Below, one piece after another: positions 18,299-26,758 of a stretch of 64,000 bases of DNA. A model generated the notes under the pieces. The model searched no databases and was not told the DNA's origin. It saw nothing but the letters and a program-made list of their open reading frames with translations. Each line of letters opens with the position of its first letter. The first letter of the stretch is position 1. The stretch is from DATAPE01 sp034667545. Lineage in GTDB: Bacteria > Actinomycetota > CADDZG01 > WHSQ01. The DNA lies in the NCBI GenBank assembly GCA_034667545.1, contig JAXDJR010000073.1, forward strand, positions 22,250 through 86,249. The letters are read 5' to 3'. The translations under genes were made by a program, and so were the position numbers.

Positions 18299-18304
18299 AG
18301 CGTA
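18299..18304 (-). promoter_or_regulatory. -10 box of leaderless promoter for nadE-glnR
   Basis: On the minus strand TACGCT ends six bases before the nadE ATG at 18292. A GlnR-type operator (18322-18337) lies immediately upstream of it and is shared with the divergent glutamine synthetase gene. Confidence 0.5.
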
Positions 18305-18321
18305 GTTGCAGCGTGCGCTTC

Positions 18322-18337
18322 GTAACCTGCCCGAAAC
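18322..18337 (+). promoter_or_regulatory. GlnR-type operator (GTAAC-n6-GAAAC)
   Basis: GTAAC and GAAAC are separated by six bases, an exact match to the published actinobacterial GlnR half-site pair gTnAC-n6-GaAAC. The second half-site ends ten bases before the -10 box of the glutamine synthetase gene, the same spacing as at glnA. It lies in the 69-base divergent spacer with nadE-glnR, so it may also autoregulate glnR. Confidence 0.7.
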
Positions 18338-18347
18338 CAACACCCCC

Positions 18348-18353
18348 TAGGCT
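18348..18353 (+). promoter_or_regulatory. -10 box for the second glutamine synthetase gene
   Basis: TAGGCT lies eight bases before the ATG at 18362; no ribosome-binding site is visible between them, so the transcript is nearly leaderless. Confidence 0.5.
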
Positions 18354-18361
18354 CCCGAGAC

Positions 18362-19708
18362 ATGGAGCGCCAAGAGGAATACGTACTGCGAACCGTCGAA
18401 GAGCGGGGCATTCGCCTGGTGTGGTTGTGGTTCACCGATGTTCTCGGGTTCCTGAAGTCGTTCGCGGTGACCTCCGAAGAGCTTGAGCCGGCATTCGATG
18501 AGGGGATCGGCTTCGATGGCTCGGCGATCGAAGGTTTCGCCAGGGTTCAGGAGTCGGACATGCTGGCGCGTCCGGACGCGGGAACCTTTCAGATCAGTCC
18601 CTCGGCCCCCGACAACGCCGAGGGCGGAGTGGCCCGGATGTTCTGCGACATCCACAGCCCGGACGGCCGTCCTTTCTGGGGCGATCCCCGGTTCGTCCTA
18701 CGGCGGAACTTGGACAAGGCAGCGGAACGCGGCTTCACCTTCTATGTGCACCCCGAGATGGAGTTCTTCGTCTTCAAGGATGCCGGAAGCGCTTCGCCGA
18801 TCGACGCGGGCGGATACTTCGATCTCACTCCCGCCGATGCCACCCAGGAGCTGCGTAGGGACACGATCTCGGTTCTAGAGCGTCTGGGGATCCCCGTCGA
18901 GTTCTCGCATCATGAAGTGTCCCCGTCGCAACACGAGATCGATCTTCGGCACGCGGATGCCCTCACCATGGCGGACTCGGTGATCACTTTTCGTAACGTC
19001 GTAAAGCAGATCGCTGCGGAACGGGGAATGTACGCGACCTTCATGCCAAAGCCCACAACGGATCTGTCCGGGTCAGGCATGCACACCCACATGTCGTTGT
19101 TCGAGGGAGATCAGAACGCCTTCTTCGATTCTGCCGAGGAGTACCACTTGTCCAAAGTCGCTAAGGCTTTCATCGCCGGGCTACTCGTGCACGCCCGTGA
19201 GATCACGGCGGTAACCAACCAGTGGGTGAACTCCTACAAGCGGTTGATCGTAGGGCGCGGCTATCCTGTGCAAGAAGCCCCCGTGTACGTGTGTTGGGGA
19301 CGCCACAACCGGTCGGCGTTGATCCGCGTTCCCATGTACAAGCCGCGCAAGGACCAATCCACCCGCATCGAGCTCCGGTCGCCGGATCCTGCTTGTAATC
19401 CTTATTTGGCTTTCTCCCTCATGCTTGCGGCCGGTCTCAAGGGGATCGACGAGGGCTATGAGCTTCCCGAGGAAGCGACCGACAACATCCACGAGATGAG
19501 CGACAGCGAGCGGCGTGCCAGAGGGATCGACAAGCTGCCCGATGATCTTAACGACGCGCTTCGCGAGATGGAGAACTCGGAGTTGGTTGCCGAAGCTCTC
19601 GGTGAGCAGGTGTTCGAGTATCTTCTCCGGAACAAGCGAGCCGAATGGGACGAGTACAAGGGATACGTGTCCCCTTACGAGACCGCTAGGTACCTGCCGG
19701 TCCTCTAG
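18362..19708 (+). CDS. Type I glutamine synthetase lacking the adenylylation tyrosine (GSI-alpha/GlnA2-like)
   Basis: The 448-residue enzyme condenses glutamate and ammonia with ATP. Conserved elements include IGFDGSAIEGFARVQESDM near the N-terminus, HPEMEFFVF (metal-binding Glu), FMPKPTTDLSGSGMHTHMS, NSYKRL (glutamate binding) and RIELRSPDPACNPYLAFS. The region that carries the NLYDLP adenylylation site in GlnA reads ATDNIHEMSDSE and has no Tyr, so GlnE should not modify it. In this respect it resembles actinobacterial GlnA2 and Firmicutes-type GSI-alpha. Some GlnA-like relatives are gamma-glutamylpolyamine synthetases, so true glutamine synthetase activity is likely but not certain. It is preceded by a GlnR-type operator. 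Its stop overlaps the convergent NlpC/P60 gene. Confidence 0.85.
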   Translation: MERQEEYVLRTVEERGIRLVWLWFTDVLGFLKSFAVTSEELEPAFDEGIGFDGSAIEGFARVQESDMLARPDAGTFQISPSAPDNAEGGVARMFCDIHSPDGRPFWGDPRFVLRRNLDKAAERGFTFYVHPEMEFFVFKDAGSASPIDAGGYFDLTPADATQELRRDTISVLERLGIPVEFSHHEVSPSQHEIDLRHADALTMADSVITFRNVVKQIAAERGMYATFMPKPTTDLSGSGMHTHMSLFEGDQNAFFDSAEEYHLSKVAKAFIAGLLVHAREITAVTNQWVNSYKRLIVGRGYPVQEAPVYVCWGRHNRSALIRVPMYKPRKDQSTRIELRSPDPACNPYLAFSLMLAAGLKGIDEGYELPEEATDNIHEMSDSERRARGIDKLPDDLNDALREMENSELVAEALGEQVFEYLLRNKRAEWDEYKGYVSPYETARYLPVL

Positions 19709-20280
19709 GCCGCGTTGTGTAAGCCACCGTTCGCATTGTTCACGGTGCCGTCCAGGTTGTAGTGCCTCGTTGCGGGAACCCTCGTGGCTCCCACGAAGCG
19801 CCGGCCCCAGTAGTAGCGGTCGTACACCGAGTCGATGTGCACGCCACTCGACGATGTCGCCGAGATGAACTTCCCATGACCTATGTAGATGCCCGCATGG
19901 CTAACGCCGGAGCCGCTCGTGTTGAAGAAGACGAGGTCGGCTTTCTTGAGGTGCTTCTTCTTCCAGATCCGCTTGAAACCGTAGCGATGTCCGAGCTTGA
20001 ACTGAAGCGCGGCAGAATGCGGAAGGTCCGCGCCATTGTTGTGGAAGGTCCAGCGCGTGAATCCCGAGCAGTCGAAGCCCTTAGGAGTGGTGCCGCCGTA
20101 AACGAAGGGAGCACCCAGTTCACGCTTAGCTCGGTGCTTGATGTGCAGTCGTTCCTGGTGCCAATTGCTGAATGTGTGAGCCGAAGCCACATTCCCCACC
20201 GTCAAAATGAACGCCCCCAGAGATCCGAGGGCCAGAAATTTCAGAAACCGAAGACATAGCCTGCTACCCGTGATTCCCAC
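19705..20280 (-). CDS. Secreted NlpC/P60 cell-wall peptidase
   Basis: The catalytic domain is complete: Cys in FDCSGFTRWTF, His in SGVSHAGIYIGHGKF and the polar third position near FISATSSSGVHIDS. NlpC/P60 enzymes cut D-Glu/meso-DAP bonds in peptidoglycan stems. The chosen GTG start gives a good signal peptide (SRLCLRFLKFLALG... ending at ASA). A strong GGAGG overlaps this GTG, whereas the codon at the ideal spacing is ATC, so the true start is doubtful. The open frame continues upstream to 20349. The protein is small (about 190 residues) with only one catalytic domain and no LysM or coiled coil. Confidence 0.8.
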   Translation of the reverse strand: MGITGSRLCLRFLKFLALGSLGAFILTVGNVASAHTFSNWHQERLHIKHRAKRELGAPFVYGGTTPKGFDCSGFTRWTFHNNGADLPHSAALQFKLGHRYGFKRIWKKKHLKKADLVFFNTSGSGVSHAGIYIGHGKFISATSSSGVHIDSVYDRYYWGRRFVGATRVPATRHYNLDGTVNNANGGLHNAA

Positions 20281-20465
20281 CTCCTCATCCGATTTGTCCC
20301 GTTTGCACGGCGCCGTAGCCTGCCTCGGCACCCCGGGGACCCTAGGCAAGGAGGCGAAGTGCTCCTAGGGGGGAGAGCGCGAAGAAATCGGGTGGAATTT
20401 TGTGTGGCGGCCATAAAGCCTTGGCAAAGGCAGTCTGATAAGGGCCGGCTCCGGCCTGCGAATCA

Positions 20466-23108
20466 ATGAGGGGCCCGGTGAGCTTGATGGAGGCTCGCCT
20501 GGCGGCGCTTGGTAGCGCCAGCAAGACGCTTGCTCAACTGCTGGACCGCGATCAGAAAGTTCTTGAGCTGCTCGAGCAAGAGGATCCTCTGCGCGACCGC
20601 GCGGGTTACGTGAAGATATTGCACGGCGCCTACTCAGCAGATGGCATGCGCGAGGTGAGGCGAGAGAAACGGCGCCAGCTTGCGGCTATCGCGGCGAGCG
20701 ATGTCAGCGGCGACGCGTCGCTCGAAACTGTGATCGCGGCCCTCTCCGATCTTGCCGATGCCAGCTTGACGATCGCGCTGCAACACGTAGGCGCCCCCGC
20801 CGACATGGCGATCATCGGTATGGGGAAGCTCGGAGGACGAGAGCTGAACTACGCGTCCGACATCGACGTGATGTTCGTCGTGGAAACCGGCGCGTTGACC
20901 AACGCGAAGAGTGCTGAGCGGCTTCTCCATGAACTCGGAGGGATGGCTCCCGAAGGACAGGCGTATCGCATCGACGCGAACCTTCGTCCAGAAGGACGCA
21001 GCGGTCCGCTGCTTCGCACCCTGGAGGGTTACACGGAGTATTACCAACGCTGGGCTAAACCCTGGGAGTTCCAAGCACTGATCAAGGCGCGCCCAGCGGC
21101 GGGCAACGAACGGATAGGAGCGGCCCTAGTCGAGGCTGTCGATCCGCTCGTGTATCCAGAAAGCGTCGGTGAGGAACGCGTCTCCGAGATCCGAAGGATG
21201 AAGGCACGTCTGGAGAGTCACGCCGCTCGATCGTCGCGGCGCTCCAAGACTTCGGAGGCAAACGACGTGAAGTTAGGTCCGGGAGGGATCCGTGACATCG
21301 AGTTCTCGGTTCAGCTACTCCAGCTCGTCCATGGGGGGAGTGATCCATCGGTCCGAGACCGGGCGACGATGCCTGCGCTTCAGGCGCTCATGCAAGGGGG
21401 CTACATAGCGGAGGAGGACGGAGCCGCCCTGCAGGTTGCCTACCGGTGGCTGAGGACCATCGAGCACCGTCTGCAGCTCTGGCAAGAGCGTCAGGTCCAT
21501 CACCTGCCGACCGACGAGGTGGGCCGTGCTCGCCTCGCCAGGAGTCTTGGATTCAAGGACACCCCTGCGGCCAGTGCGACAACGGGTTTCGAGACCGTTC
21601 ATGCCGGCGTCCTCTCGGACACACGCGCGCGTTTCGACAGGCTCTTCTATCGACCGATGATCGAATCTCTAGGCAACGCGCGTTCGGCCAGGATGTCCGA
21701 GGCCGCGCTGGAGGAGAGGCTTCGGGTGCTGGGGTTCCGCGACGTTCCACGGGCGGCAAGGACTCTGCACCAACTGGTGGCCGGGACCTCTCGGCGCGCC
21801 AAACTCCTGCGCGTTCTCTCGCCACCTTTCCTGCGCAGCGTGGCGTCCGCCCCGCTGCCCGACGAGGGACTGTTCTCGTTCTTGCGCTTGGGAGACGCGC
21901 TTGACCGCCGGATCGACCTGTTGGGGACGCTGCGGGACAACCCGCCGGCCATCGCGGTCCTGGCGCACGTGCTGGGAAGCGGCACTCTTCTCGGTGACAT
22001 CCTGATCCACGCTCCGGAAGAACTTGCCGCAGTAGCGGACCGCGACGGCCCTCCGCGTCCGAAAGACCGCGACCGTCTCGGGAAGGAGGCGATCGGCTCG
22101 CTAGCATGGCGAGAGCCCGGCAACAAGCTCGACGGTCTGCGCAGGTTCAAGCGTCGCGAGTTGTTCGGCATCTCGGTGGCAGATATCTCCGGCGTGATCG
22201 ATGTCGAGCAGACGGGAATCGCTCTGTCGGATCTCGCGGAGGCGTGTCTGGAGGCGGCCCTCGATGGGCACGGAGAGGGGTTCGCGATCATCGGAATGGG
22301 AAAGTTGGGCGGACGCGAGCTCAACTATCCCTCTGACCTCGACGTCATGTTCGTACACGATGATTCAGCCCCGGATCCCGATGGGGTTGCAGGGGCACTG
22401 CTGCGGGCTATCGGCGAGGTGACCCCCGAGGGTCAGGCCTTCCGGATCGATCCCAGCATCCGGCCCGAGGGCAGAGCGGGCCCGCTGGTCCGATCCCTCG
22501 CCTCCTTCCTCGAGTACTACCGGCGATGGGCGCAACCCTGGGAGCGTCAAGCGCTCGTCAAGGCTCGGACGGTTGCCGGTGATCGCGCGCTCGGTGACCG
22601 CTTCCTTATAGAGGCAAGAGATATTGCCTACCCGGCCACTCTTTCCGAGGCGGATCTCCGACAGATCCGGCATCTGAAAGCACGTATGGAGAAGGAACGT
22701 GTCGCGCGCGGCTCCGATCCCAAGCGGGACATGAAGATGGGGCCGGGCGGAGCCTCAGATATCGAATTCGCGGTGCAGCTCGCTCAGCTGCGTTCCGGTC
22801 ACGATCACCCTGAGGTTCAGGCCACCCGCACGCTCGAGGCACTCCGCTCCCTGGGAACGAGCATGCTGATCGCAGGCGCTGACGCAGCTCTGCTAGCAGA
22901 CGCCTATCGCTTCATCGCCAAGCTCCGCAACAGGCTGTTCTTTATGGCCGGCCGGCCCACCGACGTGTTACCGGCCAAGCCTGAAGACCTCGAAGCACTG
23001 GGCGTAGCACTCGGCTACTCCTCACAACCCCGCCAAGAGCTGGAAGAGGCTTACCTCCGCATCACGCGCAGAGCCCGCAAGATCGCAGAGCCTTTGATCT
23101 ACGGCTGA
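20466..23108 (+). CDS. glnE: Bifunctional glutamine synthetase adenylyltransferase/adenylyl-removing enzyme
   Basis: The protein has two nucleotidyltransferase halves, each with the GlnE signature: GMGKLGGRELNYASDIDVMFV at about residue 118 and GMGKLGGRELNYPSDLDVMFV at about residue 615. Each is followed by EGQAYRID/EGQAFRID, RPEGRxGPL and KMGPGG/KLGPGG segments. The first half normally removes and the second adds AMP on the Tyr of GlnA. At 880 residues it is shorter than the usual 945-1000, the shortfall being before the first signature. The target, glnA with its DLYDLPPEE site, is the convergent neighbour six bases away. An in-frame ATG at 20487 is an alternative start. Confidence 0.93.
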   Translation: MRGPVSLMEARLAALGSASKTLAQLLDRDQKVLELLEQEDPLRDRAGYVKILHGAYSADGMREVRREKRRQLAAIAASDVSGDASLETVIAALSDLADASLTIALQHVGAPADMAIIGMGKLGGRELNYASDIDVMFVVETGALTNAKSAERLLHELGGMAPEGQAYRIDANLRPEGRSGPLLRTLEGYTEYYQRWAKPWEFQALIKARPAAGNERIGAALVEAVDPLVYPESVGEERVSEIRRMKARLESHAARSSRRSKTSEANDVKLGPGGIRDIEFSVQLLQLVHGGSDPSVRDRATMPALQALMQGGYIAEEDGAALQVAYRWLRTIEHRLQLWQERQVHHLPTDEVGRARLARSLGFKDTPAASATTGFETVHAGVLSDTRARFDRLFYRPMIESLGNARSARMSEAALEERLRVLGFRDVPRAARTLHQLVAGTSRRAKLLRVLSPPFLRSVASAPLPDEGLFSFLRLGDALDRRIDLLGTLRDNPPAIAVLAHVLGSGTLLGDILIHAPEELAAVADRDGPPRPKDRDRLGKEAIGSLAWREPGNKLDGLRRFKRRELFGISVADISGVIDVEQTGIALSDLAEACLEAALDGHGEGFAIIGMGKLGGRELNYPSDLDVMFVHDDSAPDPDGVAGALLRAIGEVTPEGQAFRIDPSIRPEGRAGPLVRSLASFLEYYRRWAQPWERQALVKARTVAGDRALGDRFLIEARDIAYPATLSEADLRQIRHLKARMEKERVARGSDPKRDMKMGPGGASDIEFAVQLAQLRSGHDHPEVQATRTLEALRSLGTSMLIAGADAALLADAYRFIAKLRNRLFFMAGRPTDVLPAKPEDLEALGVALGYSSQPRQELEEAYLRITRRARKIAEPLIYG

Positions 23109-23114
23109 ATCGAT

Positions 23115-24539
23115 CTAGATGTCGTAGTAGAGATAGAACTCCCACGGATGCGGCCGCAGCCGCAGCTCGTCAACCTCGTGAATCCGCTTGTAATCGATCC
23201 AGTGGTCGATCACGTCCTGCGTGAACACGCCGCCATCGAGAAGGAAGTCGTGGTCGGCCTCTAACGCGTCGAGAGCTTCGTTGAGCGACCCGGGAACTTG
23301 CGGGACCGCCGCCAATTCCTCGGGAGGCAAGTCATAGAGGTCCCTGTCGACCGGCTCGGGAGGCTCGACTTTGTTCTTGATGCCGTCCATGCCCGCCATA
23401 AGCAGTGCAGAGAAGGCGAGGTAGGGATTGCACGACGGGTCCGGACAGCGAAATTCGATCCGCTTGGCCTTTGGTGACTTCGAATACAACGGGATGCGGA
23501 CTGCCGCCGAGCGGTTCCGCTGGGAATAGACGAGGTTGACTGGAGCTTCGTAACCGGGGACCAATCGCTTGTAAGAGTTGGTAGTAGGCGCACACAGGGC
23601 TAGCAGTGCCGGCGCGTGCTCCAAGAGGCCCCCGATATACCAACGCGCAGTGTCCGAGAGCTGGGCGTATCCGAGCTCGTCGAACATCAAGGGCTCGTCT
23701 TCCTTCCACAGCGATTGGTGGACGTGCATGCCCGAACCGTTGTCCTGGAAGATCGGCTTAGGCATGAACGTGACTGTCTTGCCATGGGTTAAGGCAACGC
23801 TCTTGACGGCGTACTTGTAGAGCATCAACCGGTCGGCCATCTGCAGCAGGGGCGCGAATCCAAGATCGATCTCGGCCTGGCCGGCGGTACCCACTTCGTG
23901 GTGGTGCACCTCGACGGGGATCCCCATATCGCGCAGGACCAGGACCATCTCGCTGCGCATGTCCTGATAGTGATCCATCGGAGGTACGGGGAAGTAGCCC
24001 TCTTTGTAGCGCGGTTTGTAGCCGAGGTTGCGTCCTTCTTCCTCGGCCCCCGAGTTCCACACTCCTTCGACCGCACCGATGTAGTGATACGCCGAGTGCT
24101 GGTTCTGATCGAACCTGATCGAGTCGAAGATGTAGAACTCGGCTTCGGGACCGAAATACGCGGTGTCGGCAACGCCGGTTCCCTTCAGGTAGTCCTCGGC
24201 TTTGCGTGCGATGTAGCGCGGGTCGCGGGTGTAGAACTCGCCGGTCACAGGATCTTTGACGAAAGCGTGGATCGTGAGGGTGGGATGCGTGCGGAACGGG
24301 TCCATAACGGCCGTGTCGGTGTCGGGAACCAGGATCATGTCTGATTCCTGGATCTCCTGGAACCCTCGGATCGAAGAGCCGTCGAAGCCGAAGCCGTCTT
24401 CGAAATCCTTTTCTTTGACCTGGTCGAACGGCAGCGAGAAGTGCTGCATCAGCCCGGGCAGATCGGAGAAACGGATGTCGAAGAACTGCGCGCCGCTGTC
24501 CTTGCCCAGCTTCAGAACTTCGGATGCACTTGCACTCAT
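23115..24539 (-). CDS. glnA: Glutamine synthetase type I, adenylylatable (GSI-beta)
   Basis: The 474-residue enzyme is the main ammonia-assimilating synthetase. It has GFGFDGSSIRGFQEIQESDM, GPEAEFYIFD, the FMPKPIFQDNGSGMHVHQS ATP-binding region, TNSYKRLVPG and RIEFRCPDPSCNPYLAFS. The adenylylation site is intact as DRDLYDLPPEE at about residue 400, so it should be controlled by the adjacent GlnE. GGGAGGG lies a few bases before the ATG. The promoter region contains four GlnR-type half-sites in register, upstream of a TAACCT -10 box. Confidence 0.97.
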   Translation of the reverse strand: MSASASEVLKLGKDSGAQFFDIRFSDLPGLMQHFSLPFDQVKEKDFEDGFGFDGSSIRGFQEIQESDMILVPDTDTAVMDPFRTHPTLTIHAFVKDPVTGEFYTRDPRYIARKAEDYLKGTGVADTAYFGPEAEFYIFDSIRFDQNQHSAYHYIGAVEGVWNSGAEEEGRNLGYKPRYKEGYFPVPPMDHYQDMRSEMVLVLRDMGIPVEVHHHEVGTAGQAEIDLGFAPLLQMADRLMLYKYAVKSVALTHGKTVTFMPKPIFQDNGSGMHVHQSLWKEDEPLMFDELGYAQLSDTARWYIGGLLEHAPALLALCAPTTNSYKRLVPGYEAPVNLVYSQRNRSAAVRIPLYSKSPKAKRIEFRCPDPSCNPYLAFSALLMAGMDGIKNKVEPPEPVDRDLYDLPPEELAAVPQVPGSLNEALDALEADHDFLLDGGVFTQDVIDHWIDYKRIHEVDELRLRPHPWEFYLYYDI

Positions 24540-24587
24540 GAGCCCTCCCTACCGTCAGAATCTGCTGATCCGCTACCGTCTGCGAGC

Positions 24588-24593
24588 AGGTTA
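24588..24593 (-). promoter_or_regulatory. -10 box of glnA
   Basis: TAACCT on the minus strand lies 48 bases before the glnA ATG and ten bases downstream of the GlnR half-site array. The leader of roughly 40 bases contains a good ribosome-binding site. Confidence 0.5.
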
Positions 24594-24603
24594 TCGGGGG
24601 GCT

Positions 24604-24641
24604 ATGTCGCGCTTATTTCAGAGGTGTTACAACCTCGTTAA
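24604..24641 (-). promoter_or_regulatory. GlnR-type operator array upstream of glnA
   Basis: Read on the minus strand the half-sites are TTAAC, GTAAC, GAAAT and GACAT, each starting exactly 11 bases after the previous one. This is the periodicity of the known gTnAC-n6-GaAAC-n6 GlnR box. The array covers the -35 region and beyond, as expected for an activator. Confidence 0.7.
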
Positions 24642-24703
24642 CCGTTGGAGTGTGGTTGCGTTGCTGAGGGCAATCTCGAGGCGATGCCTTCGATTCACAG
24701 ATC

Positions 24704-25201
24704 TCAGCTGTGCGGCTCCGTCAACCAGCGGGCCAGTCGCTCGGCTTCCTCGTTGTAAGCGTTCCAGATGCCGTCAACGATTGCTTGCTCGACCTTTCCC
24801 CCTATAAATGGAACGTTTACTGAGACTTCTCCGGAGACAACACGGGTGGTGTCCTGTCCGGCCGGGTACAGCGACATGGCGCCGTGCGCCGAGATAAGGG
24901 CGGCGGCTACCTCGGGAACGATCGTCCATCTCCATGACGTCTCCTCGGGCAACCAGGTCGATTCCTCTATCCACGCGGGATCAGCGGCACCGAGGATCCC
25001 TTTGGCGGGTCCTGCGAACTTGGCATCCAGAACGCAGCGAACCCGCCGTACGACGGAGCCTTCCCTCTCCTCTTGCGAGAGGACGGTACGGCTCTTCAGC
25101 GGACCGATCGCGTCCAGCGATTCTTGGTAGTTGCGGTCGAGGATCACCCGTGCCACCTCGGCGATGGAGGCAGGGAAATGGTGGCGTAGCTCGAATTCCA
25201 C
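24704..25201 (-). CDS. DUF2505 (START-like) protein
   Basis: The 165-residue protein begins at GTG as VEFELRHHFPASIAEVARVILD, which matches the beginning of DUF2505 proteins; the extra upstream open frame does not. It has the alternating beta-helix pattern of a START/SRPBCC fold (RVRCVLDAKFAG, TSWRWTIVPE, RVVSGEVSVNVPFIGGKVE) and a C-terminal amphipathic helix (NAYNEEAERLARWL). Such folds bind hydrophobic ligands, but no ligand is known. Its start lies only 22 bases from the divergent lipid kinase, so the two probably share a control region. Confidence 0.75.
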   Translation of the reverse strand: MEFELRHHFPASIAEVARVILDRNYQESLDAIGPLKSRTVLSQEEREGSVVRRVRCVLDAKFAGPAKGILGAADPAWIEESTWLPEETSWRWTIVPEVAAALISAHGAMSLYPAGQDTTRVVSGEVSVNVPFIGGKVEQAIVDGIWNAYNEEAERLARWLTEPHS

Positions 25202-25223
25202 GGGCGCGCAGAATACTCGGGCT

Positions 25224-26129
25224 ATGAAGAAGGTCGCCCTGATCGCCAATCCCACCGCGGGGGGAGCGAGAGGTCACGCTTTGAAAGAAGCTACCCTCGC
25301 ACTGGTCGGAGATTTCACTCTGCAAGTTGCAGAGACGGGGGCGCGTAACGATGCGACCAGATTGGCGCGCACAGCGGTCGATGACGGCTTCTATGCAGTG
25401 CTCGCTCTCGGGGGCGACGGCACAGTCAACGAAGTAGCCCAAGCACTCGTGCACAGCGAAGTCTCGTTGGGAATCGTCCCGGCCGGGACCACTAACGTGA
25501 TGGCTCGAGCGATCGGCATGCCCGCCGATGTGCGAGAGGCGTGCGCGTTGCTGGCGGCGCGTATCGATTCGGGAGCTAGAAGACGCATAAACGTCGGCAG
25601 TATCGGGCAGCGGTTCTTCCTCTTCGGAGCCGGGATGGGGCTCGACGCGGAGGTGATCCGTTCCGTCGAAACGCGTCCAGACCGGAAGCGGCGGCAGCGC
25701 CATCTCTTCTTCCTGCAACAGGCGGTAGCAACCGCACTGCGCTACCGGGGAGCAGCGCCGACGATCTCGATGGCGGTCGATGGCGGCGAAGAGACCAAGG
25801 TCCTACTCGCCCTCTGCGCCAACGCAGGGCCGTTCACCTACTTTGGCAGCCACGCGGTCGACGTTTTTCCCGAGGTTCAACTCGACAAAGGACTCGACGC
25901 GTTCGGACTAAGCCGCATCGGCCTGGGTACGATCCCGCGTCTCGCGTGGTCACTCTTCGTTTCTCGGTCACACGTTTCCTGGCCCGTCAGCACCTATCAC
26001 CACGATGTGAGATCGGTAGAGCTGCGAGCCGTTTCACCTCTCCCGGTGGAGGTGGATGGCGACTACATCGGCGAGTGGGATCAGGCAACCGTTAGCCTGA
26101 TCCCACACGCCTTGGATCTGTTGCTATGA
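25224..26129 (+). CDS. Diacylglycerol kinase-family lipid kinase (YegS/DgkB/LCB5 type)
   Basis: The 301-residue protein starts with KKVALIANPTAGGARG, the family's first strand and phosphate loop, and contains the catalytic-domain signature LALGGDGTVNEVAQAL. The C-terminal beta-sandwich ends with PLPVEVDGDYIGEWDQA, where the conserved V-D-G-D/E segment closes the active site. It phosphorylates diacylglycerol, sphingoid bases or a related lipid at the membrane. The start follows the M-K-K sequence; the open frame upstream overlaps the divergent DUF2505 gene. Its 3' end overlaps the convergent DUF2231 gene by six bases. Confidence 0.88.
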   Translation: MKKVALIANPTAGGARGHALKEATLALVGDFTLQVAETGARNDATRLARTAVDDGFYAVLALGGDGTVNEVAQALVHSEVSLGIVPAGTTNVMARAIGMPADVREACALLAARIDSGARRRINVGSIGQRFFLFGAGMGLDAEVIRSVETRPDRKRRQRHLFFLQQAVATALRYRGAAPTISMAVDGGEETKVLLALCANAGPFTYFGSHAVDVFPEVQLDKGLDAFGLSRIGLGTIPRLAWSLFVSRSHVSWPVSTYHHDVRSVELRAVSPLPVEVDGDYIGEWDQATVSLIPHALDLLL

Positions 26130-26696
26130 GCCCTTCTGGGCGGGATAGATATCGGTCTCGGACTCGTGATACTGCGGTAGGTCGCCGGCGTTCTCGACGT
26201 TGAAGCCGTACTCGTAGACCAACGAACCCCCGTATGCGGCACCCGTGGAGACCAACGCCAGCGCGAGCAGCGACAGGATCAAGACCGACAAATCGGCATA
26301 GCCGTGGTCCCAGTAAGCGAGCCGCAAGATGATGTCGATGATGACGATGAGGGTGGTGGTCAACATGATCGCCATGTGCGAGTTGGCGGTGCGCCAGACC
26401 TGCGTGTGCTTGGGGGTGGACTTCAACCAGTCCCAAAATCCCGTGAGCGCAGTGAGCAGTGAGACTGCACCACCCGCGATGATCACGTAGGTGGCGGCGC
26501 GGAAGAAATCGGTGGCGGTCCTGCTGTTATCCCCCTTGATGAAGGAGACGAGGTCGAAGAGGCCCGCCAGGATGTAAGCGGTGACGGGAAAGTCCGTGAG
26601 CGGGGGATGGGCCGGCTTGCCGGCAAAGCCTCGCAGTCCTTTGAACTTGCGCCCCGTGAACGACAGGGACGGTCCCCACGAAAACCATTTGGCCAT
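26124..26696 (-). CDS. DUF2231 membrane protein
   Basis: The 190-residue protein has four hydrophobic segments: VTAYILAGLFDLVSF, AATYVIIAGGAVSLLTALTGF, AIMLTTTLIVIIDIILRLAYW and LSVLILSLLALALVSTGAAYGGSLVYEYGF. The first is preceded by PAHPPLTDFP, a hallmark of the DUF2231 family, in which a His-Pro motif leads into TM1. A possible heme or redox link has been suggested for the family, but nothing in the sequence proves it. It is followed at its 3' end by the convergent lipid kinase gene. Confidence 0.8.
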   Translation of the reverse strand: MAKWFSWGPSLSFTGRKFKGLRGFAGKPAHPPLTDFPVTAYILAGLFDLVSFIKGDNSRTATDFFRAATYVIIAGGAVSLLTALTGFWDWLKSTPKHTQVWRTANSHMAIMLTTTLIVIIDIILRLAYWDHGYADLSVLILSLLALALVSTGAAYGGSLVYEYGFNVENAGDLPQYHESETDIYPAQKGS

Positions 26697-26758
26697 CTCT
26701 ACTCCTCTCTAGGTGGTTTCGACGCTCGGTCTGCCCTGGGTAGTCATTGCCCTGGCCA

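Noticed and set aside
20281..20465. Possible c-di-AMP (ydaO) riboswitch upstream of the NlpC/P60 gene
   Set aside because: These riboswitches often precede such genes in actinobacteria, but the conserved core (for example GGGGACC) is not present on the minus strand here.
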